The notes under the pieces are model-generated. The model was not told where the DNA came from, did no database searches, and was given only the letters and a program-made list of their open reading frames with translations. From Bin87 sp965222895 (lineage in GTDB: Bacteria; Chloroflexota; Dehalococcoidia; Lucifugimonadales; UBA3495), in assembly GCA_965222895.1 (NCBI GenBank), contig CBDCVB010000001.1, positions 1,240,001-1,304,000 on the forward strand: a DNA stretch of 64,000 nucleotides. Direction: 5' to 3'. Positions 16,632 through 26,174 of this stretch are shown here, piece by piece (positions within the stretch are counted from its first letter, which is position 1; each line of letters begins with the position of its first letter). Position numbers and translations under genes: made by a program.

Positions 16632-18923
16632 ATGACTACCACCACTGAACAAGCCGGCAAATACCGCGTCATCGGCACCCGCCCCGTGCGTCACGACGGG
16701 GTGGACAAGGTGACCGGCGCCGCCCGCTACGGGGCCGACATCAACCTGCCCGGTATGCTTTACGCCAAGATTCTGCGCAGCCCGCACTCCCACGCCCGCA
16801 TCCGCAATATCGACACCAGCAAGGCGGAAGCCCTGCCCGGTGTGGTGGCCGTCGCAACGTCGGCTGACTTCCCCATCGTGGATAACCGGCCCATGGACTT
16901 TGCGGAGGTGCAGGGCAACGCCCGCATGATTGCCGAGAATATGCTGGCCGTAAACAAGGCTCTGTATGTGGGGCACGCCGTTGCCGCGGTGTGCGCCGTT
17001 GACCAGCACACCGCCGAGGAAGCGCTGGCGCTGGTTGAGGTCGATTACGAAGTGCTGCCCACGGTGCTGACCTGGCGCGAGGCCATGGCCGACAACGCCA
17101 CACTGCTGCACGATGACATGACCACCTACTTCCGGATGGAACGGTTCTCTCGCGGCGACGACACCGGCGTCAAGAGCAACGTCGCCGGCCACATTCAGCA
17201 TACGGTGGGCGATGTCGAAGCGGGTTTCGCCGACTCGGACATCGTCATCGAGCGCGAGTTTGAAACCCAGACTGTACACCAGGGTTACATCGAACCCCAC
17301 GTCTCCACCGCCATGTGGTCGGCGGACGGCCGCGTTACGGTTTGGACCAGCACTCAGGGACTGTTCAACATCCGGGCGCAAACCGCTGCCATCATCGGCA
17401 TCCCGGAGTCACAGGTGAAGGTGGTGCCAATGGAAATCGGCGGCGGCTTCGGCGCCAAAGCCATCGCCTATCTGGACCCGGTGGCCGCTATCCTCTCCAA
17501 GAAAACGGGGCGTCCGGTGAAGATTGCCATGGATCGCCGCGAGGTGTTTGAAGGCAGCGGCCCCACTTCGGCCACCTTCATGCGCTGCAAGATCGGCGTC
17601 AAGAACGACGGTCGCATGGTGGCCGGGCAGCTCTACATGATTTACGAAGCGGGAGCCTACCCCGGTTCGCCCGTGGGCGGCGGCGCGCTGTCCGGTTTCG
17701 GCCCCTACAAGATGGAACATATGCTGGTGGACGGCTTTGACGTGGTGTGCAACAAGCAGAAGGTGCAAGCCTACCGCGCCCCCGGCCAGCCGCAGGTGGC
17801 CTTCGCCGTGGAAGCCGTGGTGGACGAACTCGCTGACTTGCTGGGTCGGGATCCCATCGAACTGCGCTTGCAAAATGCCGTGCAGGAAGGCGACCGGATG
17901 CCCAATGGTGTCCCCCATCGCGTGTTTGGCTGTCGCGAGATGGAAGAAGCCATGATCAACTCTGACCAAAACCAGACCCCCCTGACCGGCCCGAATCAGG
18001 GTCGCGGTGTCGCCGTAGGGTTCCGCTGGCAGGCCGGCCAGGCTTCGTCGGCCACCATCAACATTAACGCTGACGGTACGCTGAACCTGATTACCGGCTC
18101 GGTGGACATCGGTGGCACGCGCACGGCGGTTGCCATGCAGGTCGCCGAGACTCTAGGCATTGGTGTGGATGAGATTGCCCCCACGGTGGTTGACACCGAT
18201 ACGGTGGGCTGGACGGCTACGACGGGCGGCAGCCGAATCGCCTTTGACACCGGACTGGCCGCCATCGCCGCCGCTGAGGACCTGCGCGACCAGATGGCCA
18301 AACGCTGCGCCATGGTCTGGGAGGTGGAACCCGAGCAGGTGCAGTTCGCCGACGGCGCGTTCACCTGCGCCAGCACCGAAGACCGCCTCACCATCGCCGA
18401 GGTTGCCAACCGCATGATGCGAACCGGCGGCCCGCTCACGGCATCGGCATCGGCGACTTCCACCGGCGTGGGCCCGGTGTTCGCCGGCAACATCGTCGAC
18501 GTTGAGGTTGACCCCGAAACCGGCAAGGTGGACATCCTGCGCTGCACGGCGTTTATCGACTCCGGCACTTCGGTGCATCCCAGCTACGTGGAAGGGCAGA
18601 TGCAGGGCGGAACGGTGCAGGGTCTGGGCTGGGCGCTGTCGGAGGACTACACCTACGCCGAAGATGGCCGGATGCTGAATTCCAGCTTCCTGGACTACCG
18701 GATGCCCACGGCGCTGGACTTGCCAATGATCGAAACGGTGGTGGTGGAAGTCCCCAACCCGCGCCATCCCTACGGGCTGCGTGGCGTCGGCGAAGCGCCC
18801 ATCATTCCACCGCTGGCCGCGCTGCACAACGCGATTTACCACGCCACCGGCGTGCGGGTCAACAAGCTCCCGCTGTCGCCGACCAGCGTGCTGGAAGCGT
18901 TGCAGGCAGCGGCGCAGGAATAG
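16632..18923 (+). CDS. Xanthine dehydrogenase/CO dehydrogenase-family molybdopterin-binding large subunit
   Basis: A 763-residue large subunit of the xanthine oxidase superfamily. The N-terminal domain (VIGTRPVRHDGVDKVTGAAR, then GMLYAKILRSPHSHARI) and the molybdopterin domains (GGGFGAKA near 271, YRAPGQPQVAFAVE near 382) are typical, and the catalytic Glu is in RGVGEAP near the C-terminus. These enzymes hydroxylate aldehydes, purines or aromatics. The CO dehydrogenase active-loop Cys motif (AYRCSFR) is not present: the equivalent reads YRAPGQP. GGAGGAAC precedes the ATG. The FAD and 2Fe-2S subunits that normally sit beside it are absent in this window, so it either uses partners coded elsewhere or is an orphan. 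Confidence 0.85.
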   Translation: MTTTTEQAGKYRVIGTRPVRHDGVDKVTGAARYGADINLPGMLYAKILRSPHSHARIRNIDTSKAEALPGVVAVATSADFPIVDNRPMDFAEVQGNARMIAENMLAVNKALYVGHAVAAVCAVDQHTAEEALALVEVDYEVLPTVLTWREAMADNATLLHDDMTTYFRMERFSRGDDTGVKSNVAGHIQHTVGDVEAGFADSDIVIEREFETQTVHQGYIEPHVSTAMWSADGRVTVWTSTQGLFNIRAQTAAIIGIPESQVKVVPMEIGGGFGAKAIAYLDPVAAILSKKTGRPVKIAMDRREVFEGSGPTSATFMRCKIGVKNDGRMVAGQLYMIYEAGAYPGSPVGGGALSGFGPYKMEHMLVDGFDVVCNKQKVQAYRAPGQPQVAFAVEAVVDELADLLGRDPIELRLQNAVQEGDRMPNGVPHRVFGCREMEEAMINSDQNQTPLTGPNQGRGVAVGFRWQAGQASSATININADGTLNLITGSVDIGGTRTAVAMQVAETLGIGVDEIAPTVVDTDTVGWTATTGGSRIAFDTGLAAIAAAEDLRDQMAKRCAMVWEVEPEQVQFADGAFTCASTEDRLTIAEVANRMMRTGGPLTASASATSTGVGPVFAGNIVDVEVDPETGKVDILRCTAFIDSGTSVHPSYVEGQMQGGTVQGLGWALSEDYTYAEDGRMLNSSFLDYRMPTALDLPMIETVVVEVPNPRHPYGLRGVGEAPIIPPLAALHNAIYHATGVRVNKLPLSPTSVLEALQAAAQE

Positions 18924-19110
18924 CGTCAAATCGGGAAACCGGCTCCTCGCACCGGCGAGGTTTCGGATACACTACCGGGGGCGGACTGACAACCCGCCCC
19001 TCATTCTGGCCGGTCTAGGCCGCCCGATAGTCCACTGAACCTAGCCGATGAACCCAGCCGGCGGCCAGAACTGTGAAATGTCCAGGTTCCGTTAGGACAC
19101 CCGTTAGACC

Positions 19111-19776
19111 ATGGCAGAAAGTAGCAACAGGCCCCGGCTGATCGTGGGGTTGGGAAATCCGGGCAGCCGGTATCACGATACCCGCCACAACGTCGGTTTC
19201 GCTTGCGTGGATTTGCTGTCGCAACGCTGGGGCATCCCGGTGAACGACCGACGCCGCACCACTATTCTGGGTCAGGGCTATTGGAACGGGCAGCCGGTGG
19301 CGCTGGCCAAACCCCGCACCTTTATGAATCTTTCCGGCGAGTCGGTGGCGTACCTGATGGCAAGATTCGGAGCGCGACCCACCGAGTTGATTATCGTGTA
19401 CGACGAGATGGCGCTGCCACTGGGCAGAATTCGCCTGCGCGCCCAGGGGTCTGACGCCGGACACAATGGCATCAAGGACATTATCCGCACGGTACACTCG
19501 GTGCAGTTCCCCCGCCTGCGCATCGGGATCGGGCCGCCGGATGGCGGGTCGGGCAGCGTTGACCATGTGCTGGGGCGGTTCGAGGCCGAGGAGCAGGACA
19601 CCGCAAAAACCAGCATCGCACGCTCTGCCGACGCGGTGGAATGTTTGCTAACGGACGGCATCGACATCGCCATGAACCGCTATAATACTGACCCGAAACC
19701 GGCAACTGACCCAAATGCGGCGCCGGAATCGGGCGGAACGGATCAGCCGGCAGCCGGGCCAAACCGCCCGGAATGA
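19111..19776 (+). CDS. pth: Peptidyl-tRNA hydrolase
   Basis: A 221-residue Pth. Family signatures are GLGNPGSRYHDTRHNVGF (with the catalytic His and the substrate-binding Asn), PRTFMNLSG, VYDEMALPLG (catalytic Asp) and GSDAGHNGIKDI. It frees tRNA from peptides dropped by the ribosome and is essential in most bacteria. The core ends near residue 190; the remaining 30 residues are a low-complexity Pro/Ala/Asn tail not typical of the family. Its TGA overlaps the ATG of the next gene (ATGA), implying translational coupling to the peptidase lipoprotein. Confidence 0.95.
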   Translation: MAESSNRPRLIVGLGNPGSRYHDTRHNVGFACVDLLSQRWGIPVNDRRRTTILGQGYWNGQPVALAKPRTFMNLSGESVAYLMARFGARPTELIIVYDEMALPLGRIRLRAQGSDAGHNGIKDIIRTVHSVQFPRLRIGIGPPDGGSGSVDHVLGRFEAEEQDTAKTSIARSADAVECLLTDGIDIAMNRYNTDPKPATDPNAAPESGGTDQPAAGPNRPE

Positions 19777-21737
19777 GGCTACAGTCAGCAACACGGACGT
19801 TAGTCGCGCTCGCCGTCCTGATTGCAGTATCGTTCATTGCTACGCTGGGCTGCGGCGTCCGCTCGCTGGCGCCGAGCCTGCCGGTCTTGCCCGAATCGCA
19901 GACCGCCAAAGTGCGTCAACCACCAGGAGCGCCGGCAGCGATAGTCGTGCCGTCCGCACCAATGACCGCCGCTGATTTCGCCACGCCGCCGGATCGAGAT
20001 TTGCTGGAGTTAGCGCGGCAGTTGCGCTGGAAAGGGTCGACACCGGAATCGCAACCGCACCGGTTTGCCGGCCGCGAACCGGAGGTTGGAGACGCCGCGG
20101 AGTTCTGGATCGCAGATCTCGCCAATAACGAGTTGCTGCGCAAGCAATTCCACCTGGCGGCGGTATCCGACAGCGCGTATTGGTGGGTCGAAAACGGATT
20201 GCCGGTTGACGATGCTGATTTGCAGTCGTCGATAGAACGCGCTGAAGCAGAAGTTTATCCAAGGGTTACGGAGCAGTTCGGCGCCCAGGATCAACCCGGC
20301 ATAGATGGCCTGCCGCGGGGCCACATCATCAACGCCCGCCTCAACGGAGTCGGCGGGTACGTGTCCGTACAGGACAGCTATCCCGTTACAGTGAGCCCGT
20401 TCAGCAACGAAATTGATGCCATCTACCTCAACGCCGCCCAGATACCGTTGGGCACCGCCGGTTACCTGGCGACCCTCGCCCACGAGCTACAGCACGCCAT
20501 CCACGGATACGCCGATCACTCGGAGGAAACCTGGCTGAACGAAGGGCTGTCGGAGCTGGCGGCGACCGAGGCCGGCTACCCGACCGGAAGTCTGACCCAG
20601 TACCTGCAGCGGCCCAACGCGTCGTTGGTGAACTGGCCGGCAGAGTTCGGCGGAGACGTGGGTCTCAACTATGGTGCGGCATCGCTTTTCGCCCACTACC
20701 TGCGCGAGCACTACGCAACCGGCGGCGCGCTGCACCATCTGCTGGGTGCGCCGATGGACGGCATCGCGGGCGTCAACGCATTCTTGTCCAAAATGTCCGC
20801 TACAACCGTAGACGGCGAGCCAGCCACGTTCCGCACCGTTTTCGGCGACTGGATGGTCGCCAACTATCTGGACTCAGAGCACGATCGCTATGGCTACGAC
20901 AGCCTGGACGTTGGCGCAGCCCTGACCGAAACTCGCCGGGTTGGCGAAGAGACTCAGTACGAAAACCTGCAACAATATGGTGTCGATTACGTGGACATTC
21001 GCCAGGCCAACGGCGCAGTAACGGTGCATTTCGAAGGCGCCGCAACCACCCCCTTACTCGCCTCTGATGTGCCCGGCGGTTCCTGTTGGTGGAGCAACCG
21101 CGGCGATTCCATCGCTACAACGCTCACACGCCAGCTGACGGTGCCACAGGCTAGACCGGACGCTACCCCTGCCGAGTTATCGTTCCTGCGCTGGCACGAC
21201 ATCGAAGCTGATTGGGATTACGTGTACGTGGAAGCATCACAGGACGGCGGCGCTTCCTGGGATGTGCTACCGGCAGATGGCGCCACCGACGAAAACCCGA
21301 TGGGCAACAGCTACGGACACGGCTATACCGGCGTCAGCGACTGGCAGCGGGCAACGGTTCCGTTGGCTTCATACGCCGGTCGGCAAATCCTGCTGCGATT
21401 CCATTACGTAACGGATGATGCAATCCACGGGGCCGGGTTTTGCGTGCGTGCGATGCGGGTATCCGGCGGCGACATCAGCGACCGCGACGGCGGGTGGCAG
21501 CCGGACGGTTTCGTGCTGGTCAACAATCGGGTACGGCAAGATTGGATTGTGTGGTTGATCACGGACGGCCCCCAGCCCACCGTTACGCGGATGGCGCTGC
21601 AGTACGATGCCAGCCGAGATGCCTACGTGGGTTCGGCGCAACCGCCGGTGTCGTCGGAAGGCCGGACGGTGGTGGCAGTTGCTCCGGTTGCTCCGGCCAC
21701 CATCGAGCCAGGTCGGTATCGAGTTTGGGCGGAATGA
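19773..21737 (+). CDS. Secreted zinc metallopeptidase-like lipoprotein (HExxH...E)
   Basis: A 654-residue protein with an N-terminal lipoprotein signal (hydrophobic run, then IATLGC), so probably anchored outside the membrane. The zinc site is HELQH near residue 236 with NEGLSELAA about 20 residues downstream, the HExxH...E arrangement of gluzincin peptidases. The C-terminal part (DWDYVYVEASQDGGASWDVL, then GRQILLRFHYVTD) matches the immune-inhibitor-A-type (M6-like) beta-sandwich that follows such peptidase domains. The start overlaps the pth stop by four bases. The target protein is unknown. The convergent CHC2-type gene begins 40 bases after its stop. Confidence 0.75.
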   Translation: MRLQSATRTLVALAVLIAVSFIATLGCGVRSLAPSLPVLPESQTAKVRQPPGAPAAIVVPSAPMTAADFATPPDRDLLELARQLRWKGSTPESQPHRFAGREPEVGDAAEFWIADLANNELLRKQFHLAAVSDSAYWWVENGLPVDDADLQSSIERAEAEVYPRVTEQFGAQDQPGIDGLPRGHIINARLNGVGGYVSVQDSYPVTVSPFSNEIDAIYLNAAQIPLGTAGYLATLAHELQHAIHGYADHSEETWLNEGLSELAATEAGYPTGSLTQYLQRPNASLVNWPAEFGGDVGLNYGAASLFAHYLREHYATGGALHHLLGAPMDGIAGVNAFLSKMSATTVDGEPATFRTVFGDWMVANYLDSEHDRYGYDSLDVGAALTETRRVGEETQYENLQQYGVDYVDIRQANGAVTVHFEGAATTPLLASDVPGGSCWWSNRGDSIATTLTRQLTVPQARPDATPAELSFLRWHDIEADWDYVYVEASQDGGASWDVLPADGATDENPMGNSYGHGYTGVSDWQRATVPLASYAGRQILLRFHYVTDDAIHGAGFCVRAMRVSGGDISDRDGGWQPDGFVLVNNRVRQDWIVWLITDGPQPTVTRMALQYDASRDAYVGSAQPPVSSEGRTVVAVAPVAPATIEPGRYRVWAE

Positions 21738-21776
21738 CACGGCCGGTGAATTTCATCCCGCGCCAATACGCCGCTC

Positions 21777-22535
21777 TTATCCAGGGTCAGAGGACGCCCG
21801 ACTGGCGTGCGTCATCAGAGTGTCCAGGAGTTGATCGGCGAATTCCGGCAGGCCGCCGCATCTGTCGCAGGCGAAACAACGCCATTGGACCTTGGCCAGG
21901 AATACGCAGAAGGCCGCCGGTGCGTGGCACAACGGGCAGTCGCCGGACAGTCGGTGGAGATGCAGCGGCGATGCGCTATATCGCGCGAGTGTGGTGAAAC
22001 TGCCCACGAGTTGCAGCAGGCGGCCGCGACGCAACGAACCCGTGGGATTTTTGCCCATCGATTGGCAGTTGCGCCACCCGAGTTCGGCATGCAGGTCGGG
22101 CAACAACGTCGCCCACGCGTGGCCCGTACCCGAATCGGAACCGTCGGGAATAAACCCGGCTGAGCCCAGCGCGGCATCCAGACCGGCTCCCGAGTTGCGC
22201 CCGAACCAGAACACTGCCGCAATCAACGTGTACAGGTTGGGTTCGCTAACCATCGCCAGGCTGGGCGCCGACACGTTGGCAGATGCCATTGCCAGACGAG
22301 CCAAAAAGTCTTGCAGGCTCGCGCGCGTGTGCGGTGGGAAACTGGTCGCCGGATAATCAACCGCCGCATCAGCTTCTTGATGTTCATTTTCCCGATAGCT
22401 GTTGGCCCGGGCGCTATCGGTTGAAGGCAGATCAGTGGTAACGAGCCGATACGGTGTGGACGCGTCGATTGGCAGCGGGTCGTCGAACGGGTAAGTTGCT
22501 AATTCCATTGGGGCCAACACCAGGCTGTCGCTCAC
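21777..22535 (-). CDS. Protein with C-terminal CHC2-type zinc finger
   Basis: About 252 residues. The last 50 hold CPLCHAPAAFCVFLAKVQW followed by RCFACDRCGG, the Cys/His pattern of the CHC2 zinc finger found at the N-terminus of DnaG primases and in some replication or transposon proteins. Here the finger is C-terminal and there is no TOPRIM domain. The N-terminal 200 residues are mostly helical and unrecognised (FWFGRNSGAGLDAALGSAGF). The frame extends upstream into palindromic repeat A, so I start at GTG 22535; ATG 22508 (MELATYPFDD) is an alternative. Function unknown; a DNA-binding or primase-associated role is only a suggestion. Confidence 0.6.
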   Translation of the reverse strand: MSDSLVLAPMELATYPFDDPLPIDASTPYRLVTTDLPSTDSARANSYRENEHQEADAAVDYPATSFPPHTRASLQDFLARLAMASANVSAPSLAMVSEPNLYTLIAAVFWFGRNSGAGLDAALGSAGFIPDGSDSGTGHAWATLLPDLHAELGWRNCQSMGKNPTGSLRRGRLLQLVGSFTTLARYSASPLHLHRLSGDCPLCHAPAAFCVFLAKVQWRCFACDRCGGLPEFADQLLDTLMTHASRASSDPG

Positions 22536-22680
22536 CCGTACCCATTTTGATTTGTCATTGCGAGGAGCGCAGCGACGTGGCAATCTCGATGAGGTTGGAC
22601 ACACGTCGGAGAACCACCGTTGCTACGGCGACGAGATTGCCACGCTACGCTCGCAATGACAAAGTGGGTACGCATGAGCA
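22533..22680. repeat. Palindromic repeat family A, copy 2, with outer arms
   Basis: The inner palindrome runs 22553-22661 (TGTCATTGCGAGGAGCGCAG ... CTCGCAATGACA). Outside it a second inverted pair is visible: CTCACCCGTACCCA on the left and AGTGGGTACGCATGAG on the right. The copy at 53050 has the same outer arms. The remaining bases to 22833 hold a small GGTTGGCAACC-type hairpin and no gene. Confidence 0.8.
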
Positions 22681-22833
22681 GGCTATCGGGCGGTAACGTG
22701 CAGGGCCGGATTGCACCACAGCACTTACCATAGCCATTGGCAATGCAACGCGGCAATGCCCTGGCGTCAGCAAAGTAGTGTTGCTACGCCATCGGAGGGT
22801 TGGCAACCCTACCGCAAGTTACCCTACGGCAGG

Positions 22834-23913
22834 TTAAGCGTGAGCCGGGTTGAGCAGCCAGTCATGCACATCGGGAAGGCGAGCCAATTCACCCATCAAA
22901 ATGGAACGCGCCAGGTGACGCACGCGTCCTTTGGCATCGTCGGTCGTGATGTATTCTGCCGGCGACTTGCCATCCATGCGGGCCAGCAGCAGGACGCCCA
23001 ACTGCCGTACCGTGTCCAGCTCCAGCGCAGCGGCGTATCCCGCCGGCCCCGAGATGGCTGCGACGTAGCTGGCCCAGAAAGCGCGGGCGGCCCGGTTGTA
23101 CTTTCCGGTAATTTGAGGCTGATGTATCGCCTTCAGCGTCAGATGGTTGAGCATGAATGCCAGGTCGAATGCGGGGTGCCCCAGGTGCACAACCTCAAAA
23201 TCCAGCAGGTACACCTCTGCCGACTCGCCAGCGCCGGTCACTATGACGTTCTTGGGGCTGTAATCGCCGTGCACCAGCGCCAGCGGATGGTTGAGCATCC
23301 TCTGGGCTTCGGATTCGATAACATCCGCGAGTTCGGGATGGACGGCTGCCGTGGCGCGGTGGTAGGGGTCGATGCGGAGCTGCACGAAGCAGCGCTGATC
23401 GGCGAAGGGTTGCAGCTGACTGGGCACGTTGCCGTCCCTGATCCCGGTAGTCCGGTGCACGGTGGCCAGCAGCTCGCCGACTTTGCCGGCCACTGCCACA
23501 TCGACCTGTCCGGCCAGCAGGGCATCTTTCCAGTTGACGCCCGCCGCCGGCGCCGACGTCATCACGTAGAGAAAATCGTCCTCGTTCGCGTAGACTACCC
23601 GCGGAATCGCGGTTGGCGGCAATACGCCGGCCAGATACTGGATGCTGCCCCATTCCCGGTGGATGCGCTGCCGGTCGGCAAACCACTCTTGGGCTACACG
23701 CAGTTGGGGCAAAGATTGCTTCGCCACCAACACGCCACCGGGGTCGCCATCAGGGTCACCGTTCGGGCCGGCGGAGATCGCAACCCGCACGACGACGTTG
23801 GAAACACCGCCGCCCAGCAACTCGGCGGTGGCCCTGGCTGCCGCGTCTTCGTCAATTACGCGGCGGGCCACCAGGTAGGCGACGGCGTTATCCGGGGTGA
23901 GCGTGAAGGGCAT
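22834..23913 (-). CDS. APH-family phosphotransferase, 5-methylthioribose kinase-like
   Basis: A 359-residue small-molecule kinase of the aminoglycoside phosphotransferase/choline kinase fold. The catalytic loop is VHGDYSPKNVIV and the metal-binding motif is LLDFEVVHLGHPAFDLAF. The pairing HGDYSPKN...DFEVxHxGxPAFDLAF is closest to methylthioribose kinase (methionine salvage). The N-lobe has a Gly-rich LGGGVSNVV nucleotide loop and the Lys in LVAKQSLPQL. Other methionine-salvage genes are not present, so the substrate remains uncertain. It is the last gene of the HD-HEPN-MNT-SDR-monooxygenase operon, 41 bases after the monooxygenase stop. Confidence 0.75.
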   Translation of the reverse strand: MPFTLTPDNAVAYLVARRVIDEDAAARATAELLGGGVSNVVVRVAISAGPNGDPDGDPGGVLVAKQSLPQLRVAQEWFADRQRIHREWGSIQYLAGVLPPTAIPRVVYANEDDFLYVMTSAPAAGVNWKDALLAGQVDVAVAGKVGELLATVHRTTGIRDGNVPSQLQPFADQRCFVQLRIDPYHRATAAVHPELADVIESEAQRMLNHPLALVHGDYSPKNVIVTGAGESAEVYLLDFEVVHLGHPAFDLAFMLNHLTLKAIHQPQITGKYNRAARAFWASYVAAISGPAGYAAALELDTVRQLGVLLLARMDGKSPAEYITTDDAKGRVRHLARSILMGELARLPDVHDWLLNPAHA

Positions 23914-23954
23914 TTACTGGCTTTGGGCGGGCTGACGCCACCAAGGCCACTCGG

Positions 23955-24914
23955 TCAGACTTTGGCCGCCACCTGGGTGGTGAAGTCCTCCAGGTGCCCC
24001 AGGGTTTCTTCCAGGTTGCCGTCGGCGCTGAGGCGGGCGATGTCCAGCACCAGATAGCTGACGCCCATATCCTGATACTGGCGAATGTCGCCGGCGATTT
24101 GCTCGCTGCTACCGGTGAAGCGGGTGCGTTCGCTGCCGGTGTCGGCGCCACTGATGCGGTAGTCGTGGCTGCGGTAGATAATTTGGATTTCGTCCGGGTC
24201 GCGACCGGCGCGCTCGGCAGTGCGGCGCAGGCGCTCCATGCCGGATTTCAGAGCCTCCGGAGTACCCACCGGGAACGCGGGGTTGTTGCCGATGGGATAC
24301 CAGCCGTCGCAAAGGGTAGCGGCGCGGCGGATGGCCGGCCGGCTCTCGCCACCCACCCAAAGCGGCGGGTGCGGTTGCTGCACCGGCTTGGGCAGGAACC
24401 AGATATCGGAGAAGCTGACGTACTTGCCCTCAAATGTGGGATTGTCAGCCGTCCAGAGTTCCTTGAAGGCCCGGATGTACTCGTCGGTAACGGCGCCGCG
24501 TTCGTCGAAGGGTTCGCAGCCCACTGCCTCAAACTCCTCGCGACACCAGCCGACACCCACGCCAATGATGAGGCGGCCACCGGACAGCACATCCAGCGTC
24601 GCCAGGGCTTTGGCGGCGACCAGCGGATTTCGGTGGGGAACGATGATTACCGACGTGGCCAGCCGGATTTTCTCGGTGCAGCCGGCCATGTACGCTAGGG
24701 CGGTGATTTGTTCCATGGACTGGCCGGATGCGGAACCGGGAAACTCGCCGGTTTCGGTGTAGGGGTAATCGGAAGAGATGCTGCGGGGCACCAGGATGTG
24801 GTCGCCCAGGGCAATAGAGTCGAAACCCAACGCCTCGGCGCGCTGGGCGATGGTGGCCATGTTGTCGGGGGTGGCAAGCGGGCCGCGGCCCGGCAGGGTG
24901 ATTCCGTACTGCAT
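23955..24914 (-). CDS. LLM-class F420/flavin-dependent oxidoreductase
   Basis: A 319-residue luciferase-like monooxygenase. It has MQYGITLPGRGPLA at the N-terminus, AEALGFDSIALGDHILVP, RLATSVIIVPHRNPLVAAKA, and GGRLIIGVGVGWCREEFEA, all characteristic of the F420-dependent branch. ATG 24914 is preceded by AGGAG; the frame upstream of it is shadow. It follows the SDR gene by 52 bases. A coupled SDR/monooxygenase pair suggests stepwise oxidation of an alcohol or ketone, but the substrate is not visible. Cofactor choice (F420 or FMN) is inferred from the family. Confidence 0.8.
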   Translation of the reverse strand: MQYGITLPGRGPLATPDNMATIAQRAEALGFDSIALGDHILVPRSISSDYPYTETGEFPGSASGQSMEQITALAYMAGCTEKIRLATSVIIVPHRNPLVAAKALATLDVLSGGRLIIGVGVGWCREEFEAVGCEPFDERGAVTDEYIRAFKELWTADNPTFEGKYVSFSDIWFLPKPVQQPHPPLWVGGESRPAIRRAATLCDGWYPIGNNPAFPVGTPEALKSGMERLRRTAERAGRDPDEIQIIYRSHDYRISGADTGSERTRFTGSSEQIAGDIRQYQDMGVSYLVLDIARLSADGNLEETLGHLEDFTTQVAAKV

Positions 24915-24966
24915 ATCGAAACTCCTGTTGGTAATGACTGTCGTTTGGATAACCGCGAGGCTACCG

Positions 24967-25815
24967 TCAGTGGAAAAGTATCCCACCGTTGACGTTGTAA
25001 GACTGGCCGGTGATGAACTCGGAGTCTGGGCCAGCGAGGAACGACACCAGGTTGGCCACGTCTTCGGCCTCTGCAATGCGTCCCAACGGGGTGCGGTCTG
25101 CTGATGCCGAAACCACCTGCGAGCGGAACTCTTCTTGGGTCAAACCGCGCTGGGCGGCCTGGTCGCGCTCCCAATAGCTCATCCGGTCGGTGTTGATGGG
25201 GCCGGGACACACGGCGTTGACGGTGATGCCGTGGGATGCCAAATCCATTGCTGATGCCTGGGTCAGGCCAATGACGGCGAACTTGCTGGCGGAGTAAGCG
25301 GCTCCGTCCGCGCTGGCCTGCTTGCCAGCATTGCTGGCGATGTTGACGATGCGACCGCCGTTGCCCAGGCGGACCATCTCGCGGCCCGCGAACTTGGTGC
25401 AGAGGAACACGGCCGTGGTGTTAATGTCGAGAAAGTGGTGCCAGACATCTTCTTCCAGCTCGGTAACCGGCACCTTGTCGCGGCCAATGACAGCGCGGGC
25501 GTTGTTGACCAGAATATCCAGCCGTCCAAAATGGTCGACGGTTTGAGCGACGAGGCCCTCAATCTGTTGGCTCTCGGAAAGGTCGGCATAGATGGGAAGC
25601 ACCCGGCGACCAAGGCTGCGTACTTCGTCGGCCACGCTGTCGATGGACTGCCATTCAGAGCGAACTTCCCCGGGCGGGAGGTCATTCGCCTGGCGCCGCA
25701 CGTCGGTAATGGCTACGTCGGCGCCCTGGGACGCCAGCTTCAAAACGGCCGCTCGACCAACGCCGCGCATACCGCCGGCGCCGGTGATGAGCGCAACTTT
25801 TCCTTCCAGAGTCAT
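24967..25815 (-). CDS. Short-chain dehydrogenase/reductase
   Basis: A 282-residue classical SDR. The cofactor motif is TGAGGMRGVGRA, a TGxxxGxG variant with two extra residues, followed by NNARAV, the catalytic IVNIASNAGKQ Ser, and the YSASK Tyr/Lys pair. An acidic Asp in ITDVRR suggests NAD preference. The PGPINTDRM segment closes the substrate lobe. The ATG at 25815 overlaps the TGA of the upstream MNT gene (ATGA), and AGAGGTGA lies within the MNT coding sequence. It is the fourth gene of its operon. Confidence 0.85.
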   Translation of the reverse strand: MTLEGKVALITGAGGMRGVGRAAVLKLASQGADVAITDVRRQANDLPPGEVRSEWQSIDSVADEVRSLGRRVLPIYADLSESQQIEGLVAQTVDHFGRLDILVNNARAVIGRDKVPVTELEEDVWHHFLDINTTAVFLCTKFAGREMVRLGNGGRIVNIASNAGKQASADGAAYSASKFAVIGLTQASAMDLASHGITVNAVCPGPINTDRMSYWERDQAAQRGLTQEEFRSQVVSASADRTPLGRIAEAEDVANLVSFLAGPDSEFITGQSYNVNGGILFH

Positions 25816-26174
25816 GGTGGTTTCACCTCTTGTACAAGGGTTGTATTTGGTTGGTGGATGATAATGCCTTGGTCGATAATAGCGCTGACGATGTGTGGAC
25901 CAGCCATCCACATTGGGACCACATCTACTACGATGGGAAGGTCCGATTCTTCGAAGGCGTCCCGGAGATCGACGAGCGCGGCATCATCCAAAGGAACGTC
26001 ACCGCAAATGGCGAGGTCAAGGTCCGAAAACGGTCTGGGTCGGCCTCTCACCCGAGACCTAAAAGCGCGCACTTCGTGGTCGGGGATGTGCTCGCGAAGT
26101 ATTGCCAGCACCATCGTAAGCCAGTGGGGTCTGATGTCGATGTCGTTGCTTGGAGTCATGTTGGCGGTGTTCAT
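25812..26174 (-). CDS. MNT-type nucleotidyltransferase (MntA-like antitoxin)
   Basis: A 120-residue minimal nucleotidyltransferase. The active-site motif that normally reads GSx10DxD is FRSRVRGRPRPFSDLDL here: the Ser-x10-Asp-x-Asp spacing is kept but the Gly is replaced by Arg. A third acidic residue follows in IVVDVVP. In HepT/MntA systems this enzyme AMPylates the HEPN toxin at the Tyr of its RX4HXY motif. Its ATG overlaps the stop of the HEPN gene and its stop overlaps the SDR start, both as ATGA. Whether the Gly-to-Arg change disables transfer is unknown. Because its partner is broken, it may be under relaxed selection. Confidence 0.8.
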   Translation of the reverse strand: MNTANMTPSNDIDIRPHWLTMVLAILREHIPDHEVRAFRSRVRGRPRPFSDLDLAICGDVPLDDAALVDLRDAFEESDLPIVVDVVPMWMAGPHIVSAIIDQGIIIHQPNTTLVQEVKPP

